This document shows, piece after piece, positions 20,681-33,364 of a stretch of 64,000 bases of DNA. The notes beneath the pieces were generated by a model. That model ran no database searches, had not been told where the DNA came from, and saw only the letters and a list, made by a program, of their open reading frames with translations. The DNA lies in assembly GCF_001632365.1 (NCBI RefSeq), contig NW_024468511.1, forward strand, positions 425,550 through 489,549, given 5' to 3'. This stretch comes from Laetiporus sulphureus 93-53 (lineage: Eukaryota; Basidiomycota; Agaricomycetes; Polyporales; Laetiporaceae). Every line of letters begins with the position of its first letter. The first letter of the stretch is position 1. The position numbers and the translations under genes were made by a program.

Positions 20681-23600
20681 GCTCGACCTGCCTGCATTAC
20701 TCGATATATAAATGGGAGGGGTGTACAGCTCGAGGAGCTCTTCTGGAGGGTTCTGGAAGGTGCCGGGTGAGCGAGCGGGCAGAGGCTGGCGCAGGTCATG
20801 CAATTCTGTGTGATCGACAATGGGAATTGAGGATCATGTTAGAGCAGGGAGAAGAGAAACGAGACGGATATTTACAGGGACCAGAGGAGGGCCGGAAAAA
20901 TGGAACAAGGAGACTAGCAGTTTCGGTCAGACGGAGGCATGGCGAGACAAAAAAAAGTAGGTAGCCGGGGACGCGTGAGGAATATGAAAGCGGAGGACGC
21001 GGACTCTGTGGTCCGCACGACCAGCGAACGTACGCGAAATCACAACTGGCCGCGCGCGTGGGCGCTTTTCAAACTCCGGTCCAGTCCCCTTTTTTGGAAT
21101 ATGCACGTGGCGAAGTAAGATCAGGCTCACCTGAAGCCAATGCGGCAACTCGCGGGGGCGACGGCGCTGTGGGCGTGCTCGAGGGTCCTCCTGCGTGGCC
21201 ACCCGCTGGCGCTGCGGTTCCGCCCTCGCTCCTCTGCGGCGACTTCGGCCGAGGTGTCTTGCTCCTGTCGAGAGACAAGTCGCGATTGTGTATGGCCCGC
21301 ATCGTATGTGGCAGATGATAAGGTAGGGTTGGGATGGGCGTCGATGGGAGGAGAGAGATGGAGTCTTTATGCAAGTGAGTTTATCACTCGCGCGGACCTT
21401 TGAGGCAACGATGATGACCATACGCACAGGGCTATGTCACGGGAGGCCGAGTGCTCACTGGATATTTAGGCGCGACCTCGTCAAATTCTGAGGCAACCGC
21501 GTCAGTGGCTGTGCGTGCGCAGCATGACGTCATGTGCTTTGCAGGGAGGGAGGTTGAGTGGACGAGGGAGGTTGAGTGGACCGAAGGCGGCGCCCGCGGG
21601 GGCACTGCACTCGACGTGCTGGAGCAGGATGGCGTCCAGGTAGATCCCCCAGTGGATCATATCACCCTTTCAACCATCAGCCACCTCATGAACAACAATA
21701 CTTACCCCGCCTTACACTCCATACACCCCCCAGATCCGTGACGCTCCCTATTAGCGGTCGCTCCACTGCGCTTGTGGCCCCACAACACACACAATGCTCC
21801 ACAGATCCCATCGCCCACTCCCCCTTCATTCTCAGACTTGTGGTGCGTTGACATCGCCATTCGACCTGTATACGTTCGTCTAGCTTGCTGCGCAAGGAGC
21901 CGTCCACCAGGATCCGTGCACACGAGCACAGGCACAATCGTGAAAGAGAAGCGCAGACGCGGAAAACTTCTCCTCCCCCACTGAAATACACACCGCCAGG
22001 TCCGCTGATTTGGCGGGCAGCCATGACGCCCTTCTCCGGGCCCATGGTGATAGCCGCACTGAATGGACCGTTTATTTGTCAGAAAAGGTCGCGAACTTCT
22101 GCGAATTTGTATTTTTCTTTAGCGTACCAGCCACCGATTTCATCTCTTCGGGTGACCGTGCAACCGGCGCACAAATGTTCTCACATGACGGCAATATATC
22201 GTGGTAGGAACGAACGACGCGATATCGCCCATACATCGGAGGATTAACGGCACGATCAAACATTCTTCGAATCACGTACGCACACACACAAACTTCCTAC
22301 CCCGGCAACCATACCCACAACACCGGGCTATTGCCAAACTCGAGCGACCCCCAATACGTAAATCTCCGCTCGCACCATTATCGCCAGACACACGGGACGA
22401 TCACAGAGAACCAACATGACTCAAAAGGCAGGCCGGCAGTGCACAGATGATCGCCACTTGTAAGCGACCGATGACATCAGCAAGGAAGCCAGCATATATG
22501 CATGCGCATACAGCCTCAAGATCCGTTCGTTGTGACACAACAGAATCCTAACGGACAGCAACGCCACTTCGACGATCAGACAAACGGTCAGATGGGGTAG
22601 CAATTTCCGAGGGCGGAGATGGAGCTTCGCTGCAGCGCGCGGTCCTCCCTTTGCAGAGCAATCCACGCCTCGTACGAGAAGCCAAAGCTAAACTATCCAC
22701 GCACAGAGCCGAAAGGAGGCCATAGAGCACAGCTCGCGCACAGCCCAGCCGCACTATTGCTTGCGGCGCACGATCCTGCCTTTTGCAAAGCAATCCACGC
22801 TTCATACGAGAAGCCAGTGCCAAACTATCCACGCAGAGAAAGGAAGCCATAGAGCACAGCTCGCGCACAGCCCGACGGCACTATTGCAGGCCCGTCAAGA
22901 ACCAGCCGTCAAGAACCAGATCGCATCTCGCCAACAGAGTGACAAGCATTGCAAACGAGCACGCCCGCCATCGAAGACCCGCGAGCAGCACGAGGCGCGG
23001 AACACCAAAGACTAGAAGTCAACATCCAGGGCCCAGCTCGTCCATAGCCAGACCGCGATGGTCCTAACAAGAGCGCGAACCCGCACCTCTTCGCCTCCGG
23101 CCGCCGGATGCATCGCTTTGGAAGCGACCGTTCGCTCGTCCGAAAGGATTGCCAGTATGTTCGTATCGCGATCACGAAGCAGGCGTGAGTATTCGTGGGC
23201 CGATGCTGTTGAAGATCGCCGGTGACACTGACGGCGCTGAGACCCAGGTTCCGATCTAGACCTACGATCTAGCCACCTACAAGGCGACGAGACGGCGCCT
23301 AGAAATGTCTCAGAGCATTGTACGCATCTCTCCTTGAGTGTAATAAATCGTGTACTCTTACGCTGACGCCATCCTCTGCAAATATTAACTCTTTACAGCT
23401 GTTGCATGAACAATTATAGACCATTGACATTAGCCGTCCTCTAGTTGCCTGGCAGACAACCATGGAAGAACGGAACAGACCACAGGCCAGAGTCTAGACC
23501 ATGACAGCCCACGCGGAGATCTGCTCTCGCCGCGCCGTTCCAAATCGACGACAATTTGAGCGGAGCACATCCGTAATCGTCTCTAACCCCGACCTTGCAA

Positions 23601-25387
23601 AGACGGACCCGCGAGACCCCTGCGCAAACAAAGCTTCTCCGTTCAAACGCGACACACCTAGACTCCTCCATGTGCTAGCACATCGTATCGTCCGTCATGC
23701 CGCCTATCGCACCCGGTCGTCAATCAGCTGTTGTCATCTCGCAAGCGTGCAAACGTGCCTTCCGCTACGCTCTGTAATTGCATTGACTGGGCCTGCCCCT
23801 TTCCATTTCATTTCCTGACGAGAAACAGGTCGTATGACGCACCACGCCAGTGACCCATCGCCTCGCTGCGCACAATTTTCAGCAAGCGTCCTACAAGCAA
23901 CGGGCGGAGAATCCATTCGACCGACGACCCATGTCAGCGCACATCACAAGTACAGGCACAGCACATGTATTCACCTCATCTACAGCGTGCCTGCCTTGCG
24001 CTGATGCAGACATAATGAGATTCTATTCCACATGCAAAGAGCGGTGAGCCAAGGCGAGGCCGTGATATCACCTTGAGATCGACTCTTAAGATATGCGCAC
24101 CGAACGGCACAGCCTCGACGCGAACAACCCGAAATTGACCAACGGCAATTCTGAGTGGTCGAGACAGCTTCCCGTATCCCGCCCACCAATCGGCCTGGGT
24201 CCGACTTGAGCGGCGCGACCTGCAGAACGGGGATGAAAAAAAATGTTCTAAAATTGTTTGACGTGTAATGCCCCTGGTGAAACACGTAAATTTGGCTGAA
24301 GCATGCGAGGCACGAAGATTTCAACAGAGTAGAGCACCGGCTCTCGAAGCTGGAAGCTCCGGCCGGGGATTTTTTTTTTCTCTAAGAGTCATTTGACTAC
24401 ATGTCGAGCGAACTTGTTCAATGAGAAAAAGTGCATGGACTGACTCGGTAAGACGCCACCGCGGGAGCAACCAAATCAAATTCCGTCTGGCATGACTGAA
24501 CGACACGTCGAACGTCTCGCAATGGGGCCAGTCACCGCTAATCATTTGGGGTTGCCACCAACACAAACGCTGACCAAGATCGAAATCAGCTGCATCAAAC
24601 GTGACGAGAACGGAAACGAATAGCTCCCAACGGCCCGTCTTTGGAGATCCGTGGGTGCTCTATTTGTCAATAGACCTTCCCTGTGTGGCCCGCTGACAAA
24701 TCTGTTTCAAATTCAAAATTCATGACAACTGTAATTTTGGGATGCTAGCCAATCCGAGATAACCTAGCTCAGGATTGGTACATGCAGGCGATAGCATGCA
24801 TGCCTCACAATGACCGCGATAGAACTAGACAAGCTAAGCTCGCGATGAGGCGTCGGCTGTTCGGGAAGGGCGAAGAGAGTTCAGCAAACTCCGACTCTAT
24901 TCGTCCGGTGACGTTGATACCAGCCAAAGGAGTGGCCACAAATGGCTTCTGGAAGGATTGAGTGAGTACCTGAATCCTCGCAAGCTTTCGGGTCTTCGGA
25001 TTTCAAGCAGAGTCGGGGCGGACGACGTCATGGCCAGAGAGCGCACCCTTGCTGCGGCATAAATTTGGAATGCGAACAGCCGCAGCGGAACTATGATATA
25101 ATTCATCACTCACAATCAAGCACAATGTAATTACACGTACACTTCAAAACAGTAACCATATGCCCCTCCTCGCACGAGTACGAGTAGATACCGCAGTATC
25201 AAAGTTAATTTGCGTCTTTTTGCACTAGCTGCATTTCCACTAGTGGCAATAAATTGCGATGGGCGAAACCACGCTGTCACTCCGGTGTCGCCACACGAAC
25301 CTGCAAAAATAGAACCACCTGCTAAGCGATTGCAATCACTCACCCATGAGGTGAGGAAGCGGTCGCTGAAGCATCGATAACCGCCCT
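20681..25387. other. 4.7-kb stretch without a recognisable gene
   Basis: Upstream of the YTH gene, up to about 21450, the sequence looks like promoter and 5' leader. Many open frames exist on both strands between 20.8 and 25.3 kb, but none has coherent composition, conserved motifs or splice-supported extension. The stretch contains a tandem repeat (22633-22886) and a T9-10 run at about 24370. It may hold non-coding RNA genes or old transposon remains, which cannot be identified by reading. Confidence 0.5.
22633..22886. repeat. Two tandem copies of a ~130-bp unit
   Basis: The unit GCAGCGCGCGGTCCTCCCTT...GCAATCCACGCC...AAACTATCCACGCA...CATAGAGCACAGCTCGCGCA at about 22633-22757 recurs at about 22763-22886 with around 10-15 percent differences. 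Both copies keep the blocks ACGAGAAGCCA and ATAGAGCACAGCTCGCGCAC. Purpose unknown. Confidence 0.75.
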
Positions 25388-26892
25388 TCAGCGAAAACGC
25401 GACGTCAAATCCACAAATCTTGCTGCAAGACCTTCCTGTACTTCCTTGACCAGCGCCTTGACTGCTGCTAGGGCCTCCTTCCTACACATCGGGCTCAGCT
25501 GGCACGCGAGCTCTGTATTCGTGCGCATCTGCTCCTCCATGCACCTCAACCGCCCCACAATGTCTGCAGATCCGTATCGCTGCGTGCGCTCGTGGCGCGC
25601 CGCGGCCGTCCACTCGTCCCGGAAGACCGCTAAACATCCGTGGTTGTGAAATGTGCATCCCTCCGGTCGCACGAATTTGGGTGGTGCTGCGCGGACTTTA
25701 TCCCAGAGCGCCACAAGAGAGTAGAATCCGGAGAGGAGGCGAGTGAGCTGGGCTTGCGTGAGCGGAAAGCGGCTTTCTTCATCGTCTTCACTGTCGTCGT
25801 ACTCTTCACCAGATGGAGACGTGTTGCCTACTTCCGCGCTGTGATCACCACTGGGAGAATGAGAGCTCTCGTTCGCGGTCCCGTTCATCCTGGCCTCAAA
25901 AACGGAGCCGATTTGCATGAGCTGCACATAATATGCCACACCTCTGAGGGAGTCTATGCCCCACCGATCGGCCAGATGTATCGCAATCCGCGGCTTCAGG
26001 CCTCGGTTTAATATGCGGTTCGACCAGCATTCCACAACATAATCGACCAAGCGCGAGTGTCCACACCTAATCGCGACCTCGAGGATGCGCGTGAGAGCTG
26101 AGGAGGATACGCGAGTGAGATCAGCCAAGGGGTCAGTCGGCGAGCCATATGCGCCCGACGTGACGCTGTAGACGGCCGAAACGGCCCACGAGGATGTCGA
26201 GACGAAATGATACTTGTTTGTGATGGATGCAACGATCAGAAGCTTGGAGATGTCTGCATCGGGACTGTTGTACATTTGCAATTCGGATGGCCTGTCCATG
26301 GCGGCCCATGCGATCCGTGTTCCATCAGTAGCTACTCGAGTTTGAGGCTAAATAGCCGCTTACAGTGCGTACATAATTGAGAGGAATGTCCGAAAGTCAT
26401 CTGCAGTGTCACCGTAGAGGCAAATGGGCCTGCCATCACCCGAGCCTTCCTGTGCTGACTTGCCATCAACGTTATCGGCTTCAGGAAGACTGAACATGTC
26501 TTGAAACACGGACGAGTCGCGTGCAAGAAGGAATCGATGTACCTGCACCCATACAGTCGTCAGCAATCTCTTGCATTTCGAACGACAGAATTCTTGCACT
26601 GAAGAACTCTACGCTCGACAGGTTATGACGGAATGAACATGCGCACCCTGAAGAGTGTATTCTCCACCTTTACGACGCAATCCGCTCCATCTATGTAGTA
26701 TTTCTTGTCTCGAGTGACCTTCGGTTCTTCTTCCGCTAAGTGCTCCTCACCAGACTCCCTCGGATAGGACTCAGGTTCATCCGTGCGCAGACGCTTCCGT
26801 GGTGGATTTAACGACGGCAAGGACAAAGTCTGCACCTTCATTATCGCGGCAGCCAGCGAGGAGGCAGGACCTTGGATGTCGAAGCCGCTCAT
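25388..26892 (-). CDS. BTB/POZ domain protein (442 aa)
   Basis: Exons 26892-26647, 26542-26364 and 26291-25388 join in phase. After a basic, proline-rich N-terminus (RKRLRTDEPES) lies a BTB/POZ domain, rebuilt across two introns: YYIDGADCVVKVENTLFRVH, then RFLLARDSSVFQDMFSLPE, then CLYGDTADDFRTFLSIMYAL. The C-terminal 300 residues form an extended helical part with an acidic linker (DDSEDDEES) and two Cys/His pairs (EGCTFHNHGC, CQLSPMC). This is the architecture of the large, mostly uncharacterised BTB family of mushroom fungi. BTB domains mediate dimerisation and sometimes recruit cullin-3 ligases; there is no direct evidence for a partner here. The stretch 26893-27434 up to the next gene shows no gene. 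Confidence 0.85.
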
Positions 26893-27434
26893 TTCGACTC
26901 TGAGGAGAGATCGGATTGGAAGCAGCGAGAGCCCGTGAGGACAGCCTGCAGGTGGCCGACGCCGTTTGTGGCGTTTCTACGGAACGTCGGGAATTGCCGA
27001 ACAGAGCACTCCGCGCGATCAACATTGTGAGTAGTTCCGCGCGTTTGCAAGCTCGGAGTTGAATGTTACATCGTGGGGATGAGATAATTGTTGCTACGGA
27101 ACACTTGGCGGTCGGATCAGAAGCAAGATGTTCCGATTCTCGAGTAAAGTGTGTAGGATGGACAACGACTCTTGTATCCTAGTATTTTTGAGATAACGAT
27201 TACATAGAGATGCACTGTAAATGACTCGGGATATGTTCAATGACAGAATAAGACCAAGAACAATCTCCATCGTTGAGCGTACAACCTAGCCAAACAAGAA
27301 ATGAGAGTAAGCACTTTTTTGAGATCCCTGATAGACTTGAAGCACGTCAATCGGGATTCGGCAAACAAGCAAGCTACGGCATTCGACAACACGTCAACGA
27401 CCACCGCACTGTCAGTCGTTTGAAAGGGCTGAGA

Positions 27435-28785
27435 TCAGTACTGTCTTCCCTTCCCTTTCTTCTTTTCCCTCTCCTCCTTCTCCAGTCGTATTTTGAACAT
27501 TTCATACATCATCTTGATAAAATTCTCCTGCTTCAATGCGTAAGATCAGACGACATGAGAATGTGACCACACATACATCGGGTTCTGGCTCGGCCGTATC
27601 TCGCGTGAGGTCGATCATCTCCTCACCATCCGACATCACGTCATCGAGGTCGTGCTGTGTCGCATTAGTGCGTGATGGTCCTGGCTCATTCTGCGACTGA
27701 TTCGAGGCAGCCGACGACGGACCCGCCTGTACATTGTTTCCAGTTCGTCGAATCTGTAGAAAAGCACACCCATGACCCATGGGGAGCAACGCTAACGAAG
27801 AGGATAGTTGTCGACTTACTCGAGCCTGCAATTGTTGCTTAAGTTCACGTTCCCTGGCCTCTTCAAGGGACTCGGCGTCTTGCAAGGGAGGGCTAGCGTC
27901 GGAAACTCCGTTTGCCATGGGAACCTGTTCACCTGATAGAATCCGGATGAACGTCATGGCAGATCTTCCAGCTGCACTTCCGCCAGCAGCATTACTTACC
28001 TGGCGGTACGACCGAGAATTTGAAGATTGTGGTTTTCTGCGAATCGTCGATTTCAAACTCAGCCAAGGCCCTGTATGGAGCCAACACGTTGACTTGCAAA
28101 GCCTTCTGGCTGAGACTGAAGGATCACAAGTGAAAACACATACAAGTCGGAACGGCAGTAGCGTACATCACTTGGGGCTCACGCTTCATTTCGTCTGCAG
28201 GGGACCTCTTCACAGATCTTCTTCGCAACTGAATCTTGCACGGGTCCTGGCGCATGTCGACGTCAGAGTACGTGACATGATCAGCATACGAGATCTTGAA
28301 TTGGAGCACACCGTGCTCCGGAGACCTCACGCTCTCGTCAGATTCTGTGCACGTGGGAGGTGACAGTTGAGATTCAATGTAATGGATAGACAGAACTGTA
28401 CTAGCGGCTTACTTTCGTGATAGACCTTCACGAACTCATATGGCTTGACGTGTGTACTGGAGATCGTGTAGCCCACATCAAAGAATGTCGAGTTGCCGTC
28501 GACTGTGAACGGAGACAGCGCCGTGCCCTCGAAGTTCGGTTCGACGATTAAGTTCATATACGACTTGTTTACTACCGTGTACGCGAACACCTATTCGTGT
28601 TCAGTGCTAGACCAACGCGCAACTTCATCACATCTACAAACCTGTCCGTATACGCCTTCAACCTGGCAAGATTCACACGAGACTTTTGACTGTAAATCCT
28701 CTGATCGGCGAGGAATGCGCTCCTCGAGAGGGTCTCCTTGAACATTGAGGAGCTCAACCACGATCATGTCATCTTTCGAATGCAT
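27435..28785 (-). CDS. Uncharacterised protein, seven exons (332 aa)
   Basis: Exons 28785-28642, 28590-28413, 28344-28167, 28115-28000, 27932-27820, 27753-27577 and 27527-27435 join perfectly in phase. That supports a real gene even though no domain is certain. The N-terminal half looks like beta-rich strands (DMIVVELLNVQGDPLEERIP, FAYTVVNKSYMNLIVEPNF, VLQFKISYADHVTYSDVDM). The C-terminal half is acidic and disordered (DLDDVMSDGEEMIDLTRDT) and ends in a basic helix (RLEKEREKKKGKGRQY). The layout recalls the DUF7918-type orphans of Agaricomycetes, but that match is tentative. The MIDLT element resembles a SUMO-interacting motif. It is divergent from the eIF3i gene (533-bp spacer). Confidence 0.75.
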
Positions 28786-29317
28786 TTTTGGGGGGAACAA
28801 GAGCGAGCACGAGCAAATGTCAATACCGCAAGTCGCGGACACTTAAGCGGGCAAGTTCTGAGGCAGGACCCGATGATGGTAGATGATAAGAAGGTGGAAG
28901 GCTGAAGCCCAGCGGAAACTCGAACAATATCACGTCCGCTTCGATTTAAGCGAACTCGCCGCTTCCATCAAGGCCATCTTTACGAAATGCCTGTCGTCAA
29001 AAGGACCGACATCGATTGCACTAATGCCTCAGATGCCAGCCCACGAAAGCAACTTTTCCAGTCAGCCATGAGGCACAAACCAGACCGTGCAAGCAAGCAG
29101 AAGAGAACACAGGGAAAGCGTTCAACGTTGAGCCACAATAGGCTCATAAATCAGCCTTCGTACAGACAGTCGTTCCTTAGAGCCTCAAGTCGATGCTTGA
29201 TTGACAGCGGGCGCTAATATTCGCGGGGATTGCCGAGAGGCGATCGCGTTCAAAGTTCCTTGTAAGTGCACGGCACCACCCATCGTACTCTTCCCTCAAC
29301 CTCCATTTACTCGCAAT

Positions 29318-30709
29318 ATGGTGAGTCCATATTCGTTTGCTGTCATGAATTCACATTGCTAACGCATACCGTAGAGACCACTTCTTCTTCAAGGCAGGTT
29401 TTGTATCTCATAGTTCATCCTGGTGCTTACTCACACATCCTTCTACAGGGCACGAGCGATCGCTCACCCAAATCAAGTTTAACCGCGAGGGCGATCTTCT
29501 TTTCACCTGCTCAAAAGACCACGTCATCAATGTCTGGTTCGCCGACAATGGAGAGCGGCTTGGGACGTATGACGGGCACAACGGAGCGGTGTGGACAATA
29601 GATGTTGACTGTGCGTCATTTCCCTCTTCTTGATCCATTATCTGCTGACAGCCATCTCAATTCCTTCGTGCATCTGTCTTTTGATGCTGCTATGGTCCTC
29701 AACCTCCTCCTGCAGCGCAATCCCGCTTCCTGGTCAGCGGTTCCGCCGACAACACCATGCGCCTCTGGGATGTCGAGAGCGGCAAGTGCCTCTACGTCTG
29801 GGAGTTCCCCACTGCCGTGAAGCGCGTAGCCTTCAGCGAGGATGACAGCCAGATCGTCTGCATCACCGAGCAGCGCATGGGCCACCAGGGCGCCTTCCGG
29901 ATATTCAACATCAACAGGGAGGACGATGGCACTGACCGTACGTATCCTCTTCCCGCACCGATTGAGAGTGCTTACTAATCTCATCACGTCCATTGGCAGA
30001 ATCGAAAGAGCCTGTATCATTCTTTAACCCTATCGGCTCAAAACCGACGCTCTGCGCGTTCGCGCATACACCCGATCTAATTCTGTCGGGGCACGAGTCC
30101 GGGAAGGTCGCGTTGTTCGACGCCAAGACCGGCGAGGAAGTCCTCTCGAACGAGCGCGCACATATGGATGTCGTGACCGACCTTCAGCTCAGCCCCGACC
30201 GCTCGTACTTCATCACCAGCAGCAAGGACAAGACGGCACGAGTACGTTTCCCTTTAACATCAGCCCCACTTGATGAGACTTACCTTATCTTTACAGTTAC
30301 ACGAAACAAAAACACTGACTGTCCTCAAAACATACACAACTGAGACGCCCCTCAACAGCGCAGCGATCGCCCCAGGCAAGCCGTACGTGTTGCTCGGCGG
30401 TGGCCAAGATGCGATGAGTGTCACAACCACCTCACTGCGTCAGGGCAAGTTTGAGACACGTTTCTGGCACAAGATCTTCGAGGAGGAGGTCGGACGAGTA
30501 AAAGGCCACTTCGGACCAGTGAACACGTTCGTATTTCTCATGTATCGCCGTATACTGATGCTGACAAATGCTGCCCATCTAGGATTGCCGTGTCACCAAA
30601 AGGCGACTGCTACGCCTCCGGAGGAGAGGACGGGTTCGTGCGAGTGCACCATTTCGACGAGAGCTATTTCCGTGCAAAGCCGTATGGTGACCTTCAGATT
30701 GAGAATTGA
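29318..30709 (+). CDS. TIF34: Eukaryotic translation initiation factor 3 subunit I (334 aa)
   Basis: eIF3i is a WD40 propeller that joins eIF3b and eIF3g in the 43S preinitiation complex in the cytosol. Exons 29318-29320, 29375-29393, 29449-29610, 29716-29937, 30000-30241, 30297-30526 and 30583-30709 join in phase. They give [20 protein letters not shown], then WD blocks ending in [20 protein letters not shown] and [13 protein letters not shown], and the C-terminal [17 protein letters not shown] typical of the family. Length equals the usual 325-347 aa. Exon 1 contributes only the ATG. The second intron starts with GC (AAG|GCAGGT), a non-canonical GC-AG intron, because no GT donor keeps the QGHERS start. 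Both points make automatic gene models prone to error here. Confidence 0.95.
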
Positions 30710-31619
30710 TCGCTTGTAGGGGTGTAGGGTAGTCTTACTTTTATCTTCTTTCTTGTAGTTTGCCGCACTCGTGAACCAATTCACATGCATGGATTCGTCA
30801 ACGCTTGGGACATGGAGCACACATACAAGCTTGTGCAACAACATTACCTTTCCAAACACCGCAGTGTCTGTAGGTACTTGGAAGGTACATCACGATGTGC
30901 GAGGACCATAGTATCGAATACACACTGCCAGACACCATACTACGGGACACCGTGGGAGACAGACAACAATAGGAGCAATGGCTGTGGATGAATGGATGGG
31001 ATGCGAGAGTGGAAGTGCGAGTGAAGGGAAGGGATGTAGATCTTTGCGAGAAGGCGAAAAGAATCGTATCGCGTAGGCGGCAGGAGACAGTGATGGACGA
31101 AGCTTGAGAGATGCCTATTCAAGATGGGGATGAGTTATAACAATGGCCCGTTCGAACCACCACTGTTCGATGGAGGATGAATATGATAGATGGGATACAG
31201 CATAGGAGTCCTCCTTAACGAAATGCGAGGCAAACAACAGGGGCGCCAGCATGCGTGGCTGTATCGGTGCTTTTGATCCAGAAGTAGGGCGTTGGCGATG
31301 TCTCCTCAAAAGAAGACGTGGAGCTGGTAGGGATCGCTCTTGATTTTTTTGCTGCCACCGCCATGTTCTGACCGTCGCACACGATCCAACATGCCCAACC
31401 GTCTAAACGAGCCGTCCCGCCTCGCCCATCTGGTCTTGTTCGCTGCTTTTGAGCGCGTGCAGCCGCAGGAGAGACGAGCGTAACACGAAACAATACATCT
31501 ACCTGCCGAATACTCCCAGAGGTGCCGATCGGGCGATATATACGAACAGTGTGAGCTTTGAAGAATCGTCGAATCTAGTGGGTGAATTACAGGCATGTCG
31601 TCATCTTCAGCAAACTTCG
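30710..31619. other. Intergenic stretch between convergent genes
   Basis: About 0.9 kb separate the eIF3i stop from the end of the AMPK beta gene. No frame is supported. It probably contains both 3' untranslated regions. Confidence 0.5.
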
Positions 31620-33364
31620 TCATGTTGGCTTATAGTAGATCGTCGTAATATACTGGCATCATGAACAGAGAAATCAGAACCCACTCAGACTCCGAGGATT
31701 CGGAAGACAGAACGCACCTTCTTACGGTACCTCGTGGTGTTCGCCACCGCCAGTACTCCATTCTTGATCGCGCTCGTGCTCAAATGATGCAGCACGACAT
31801 GCGAAGGCACGGGCAAGACGCTTGTATCGTCCGCCAGCCCCGTAAAGTCCAGCTTTGCAACGGCACCATTGAGCTTCGGCCCGCCGTCGGGTATAGTGGT
31901 TGCGAGCGGGGCCAATCCTGCGGTGACATCTGTCCCAGACGCTGTAACGACAGGCAGTCCAAGCGGCGATAACACAACATGGTCTGTCTCAGACGAGGGA
32001 TCGACGGCCGTGCTGGACGTCACGCTGAGGTTCGACGGACGCGAACGGCTGTCTCTATCTCGGTCTCGCCTAATCTTGTCCTTGCTCGATTTCCGCGACC
32101 GCTCTCTCTCCGCAGGTACAGGCGAGCCACTGACGTTCGACGGACGCACATTGAGGATCAGCTTGTCCAGATGGCGGGGCAGCTGAGGAGCCGGTGGGAT
32201 ATTGGGAGCGGGTATAAACCCAGAGGCAGAGGAATTCGAGGACATTTCATGGTTATCCGTGAGAGCAAGATATTGCTCCTCCTCCTGTGCCGCCGCTGTC
32301 AGCTCCGGGGGTATCTCTGTCGTCCACTCCAAGTGCGCCCTACTGCGCCCATCTGCACCACTCACAACACCATTCGCGCCGACCGCACTGCTTGAATCAC
32401 TCCAAAAGCTGTTGGCAGCATGCGGGTGTCCGTGATGAGGACTCGCCAACGGAGAAACGGAGCCCGATGTCGGGGCAGTCACAGTCTGTGGAGATGAGGC
32501 GGATGACGGGAATGGGACCGCAACGTAGTTGGCCAGCGACCCGTCCCTATCATCCACCGCAGTAGGGTATTCATCCGAGATCTTCCATTGATCATCGACA
32601 ATGAACTTCAAGTGATGGGTACCCGGGAGCAACGAGACGAACGTCAACCATGTGTCGGTGGCAGACCTGCACGAGAATTTAATTAAAAGAACTGGAGAAT
32701 CACAGGGGAAAACCCACTCATAGTCCATCGACTGCCTCCCCTGCCAGTTATCGTCTCCAGCACGTGCGAGAACCACTGACTTGCCGCTTCCGCGCCAAAC
32801 AATCTTCACCGAGACAGGCTCAGGGTGACCGATATCCTCCTCGGGCTTGACCAGGACAAGGGGAAGCGTGCTGTGCACAACTTCGGGCACAAACACATGC
32901 TTCGTAGGATCAGACCGAGGAGGGGACTGCTCCTGTACCTTGGCCATGAATGAACGTGTCGATGGGTATGCGCTTGTCAAATATGAGGACTTGGGTCGTG
33001 CACCACGCCCAACGCCAGAAGATTCCTGATTGTTATTGGCCAATGGAACGTGAGCTGCTGAAGGAAGATTGTTCTGTGGACGGAATGTCGGTTGCGGTGG
33101 GTGAGCGGCAGTAGGGATAGGAATGGGTGAAGACGCGCGTGGCCTGCGGTACGCCCCATGTGGCGAGACCGAGGAGGGAGAGGAGGAGGCGGGAGTGAGA
33201 GCAAGAAACGCCAGGTCGGGCAGCTCGAGAGACTTCTTCTTGGTTCGTAGAGAGCGATGGACTCGCTGCGATGCAGAAGAGGAGGGTCGAGCAGGACTGC
33301 CTCGACGGACCGGGGAGTGATGGGAGTACGATTGGGATGCGGGATTGGAGGGAGTATTGCCCAT
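31620..33364 (-). CDS. AMPK/SNF1 kinase complex beta subunit, Gal83/Sip2 type (542 aa)
   Basis: This scaffold subunit links the Snf1 catalytic alpha and the gamma subunit and targets the kinase in the cell. Exons are 33364-32718, 32666-31718 and 31652-31620. The N-terminus MGNTPSNP fits an N-myristoylation signal (Gly2, Ser6), as in other beta subunits. A disordered region follows, then a CBM48 glycogen-binding domain (VKIVWRGSGKSVVLARAGDD, then LLPGTHHLKFIVDDQWKISD and DDRDGSLANYV). After a long linker, the C-terminal ASC domain begins around EQYLAL and ends in VPSHVVLHHLSTSAIKNGVL and TTRYRKK. The last exon adds YITTIYYKPT, the canonical end of the family, which shows the 11-codon terminal exon is real. 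Confidence 0.93.

Noticed and set aside
19818..20964. Long overlapping ORFs on both strands (282 and 311 codons)
   Set aside because: They overlap the low-complexity N-terminus of the YTH protein, whose frame is supported by splicing and domains.
20927..21427. 166-codon minus-strand ORF upstream of the YTH gene
   Set aside because: No coherent domain and Arg-rich random composition; more likely promoter or leader sequence.
24310..24375. tRNA-like sequence (GTAGAGCACCGGCTCTCGAAGC... followed by a T run)
   Set aside because: A possible anticodon-type stem exists, but position 33 is not U, there is no TTCGANNC T-loop and no acceptor stem.
31140..31160. GTTCGAACC, a possible tRNA T-loop
   Set aside because: No A-box at the right distance on either strand and no cloverleaf could be formed.
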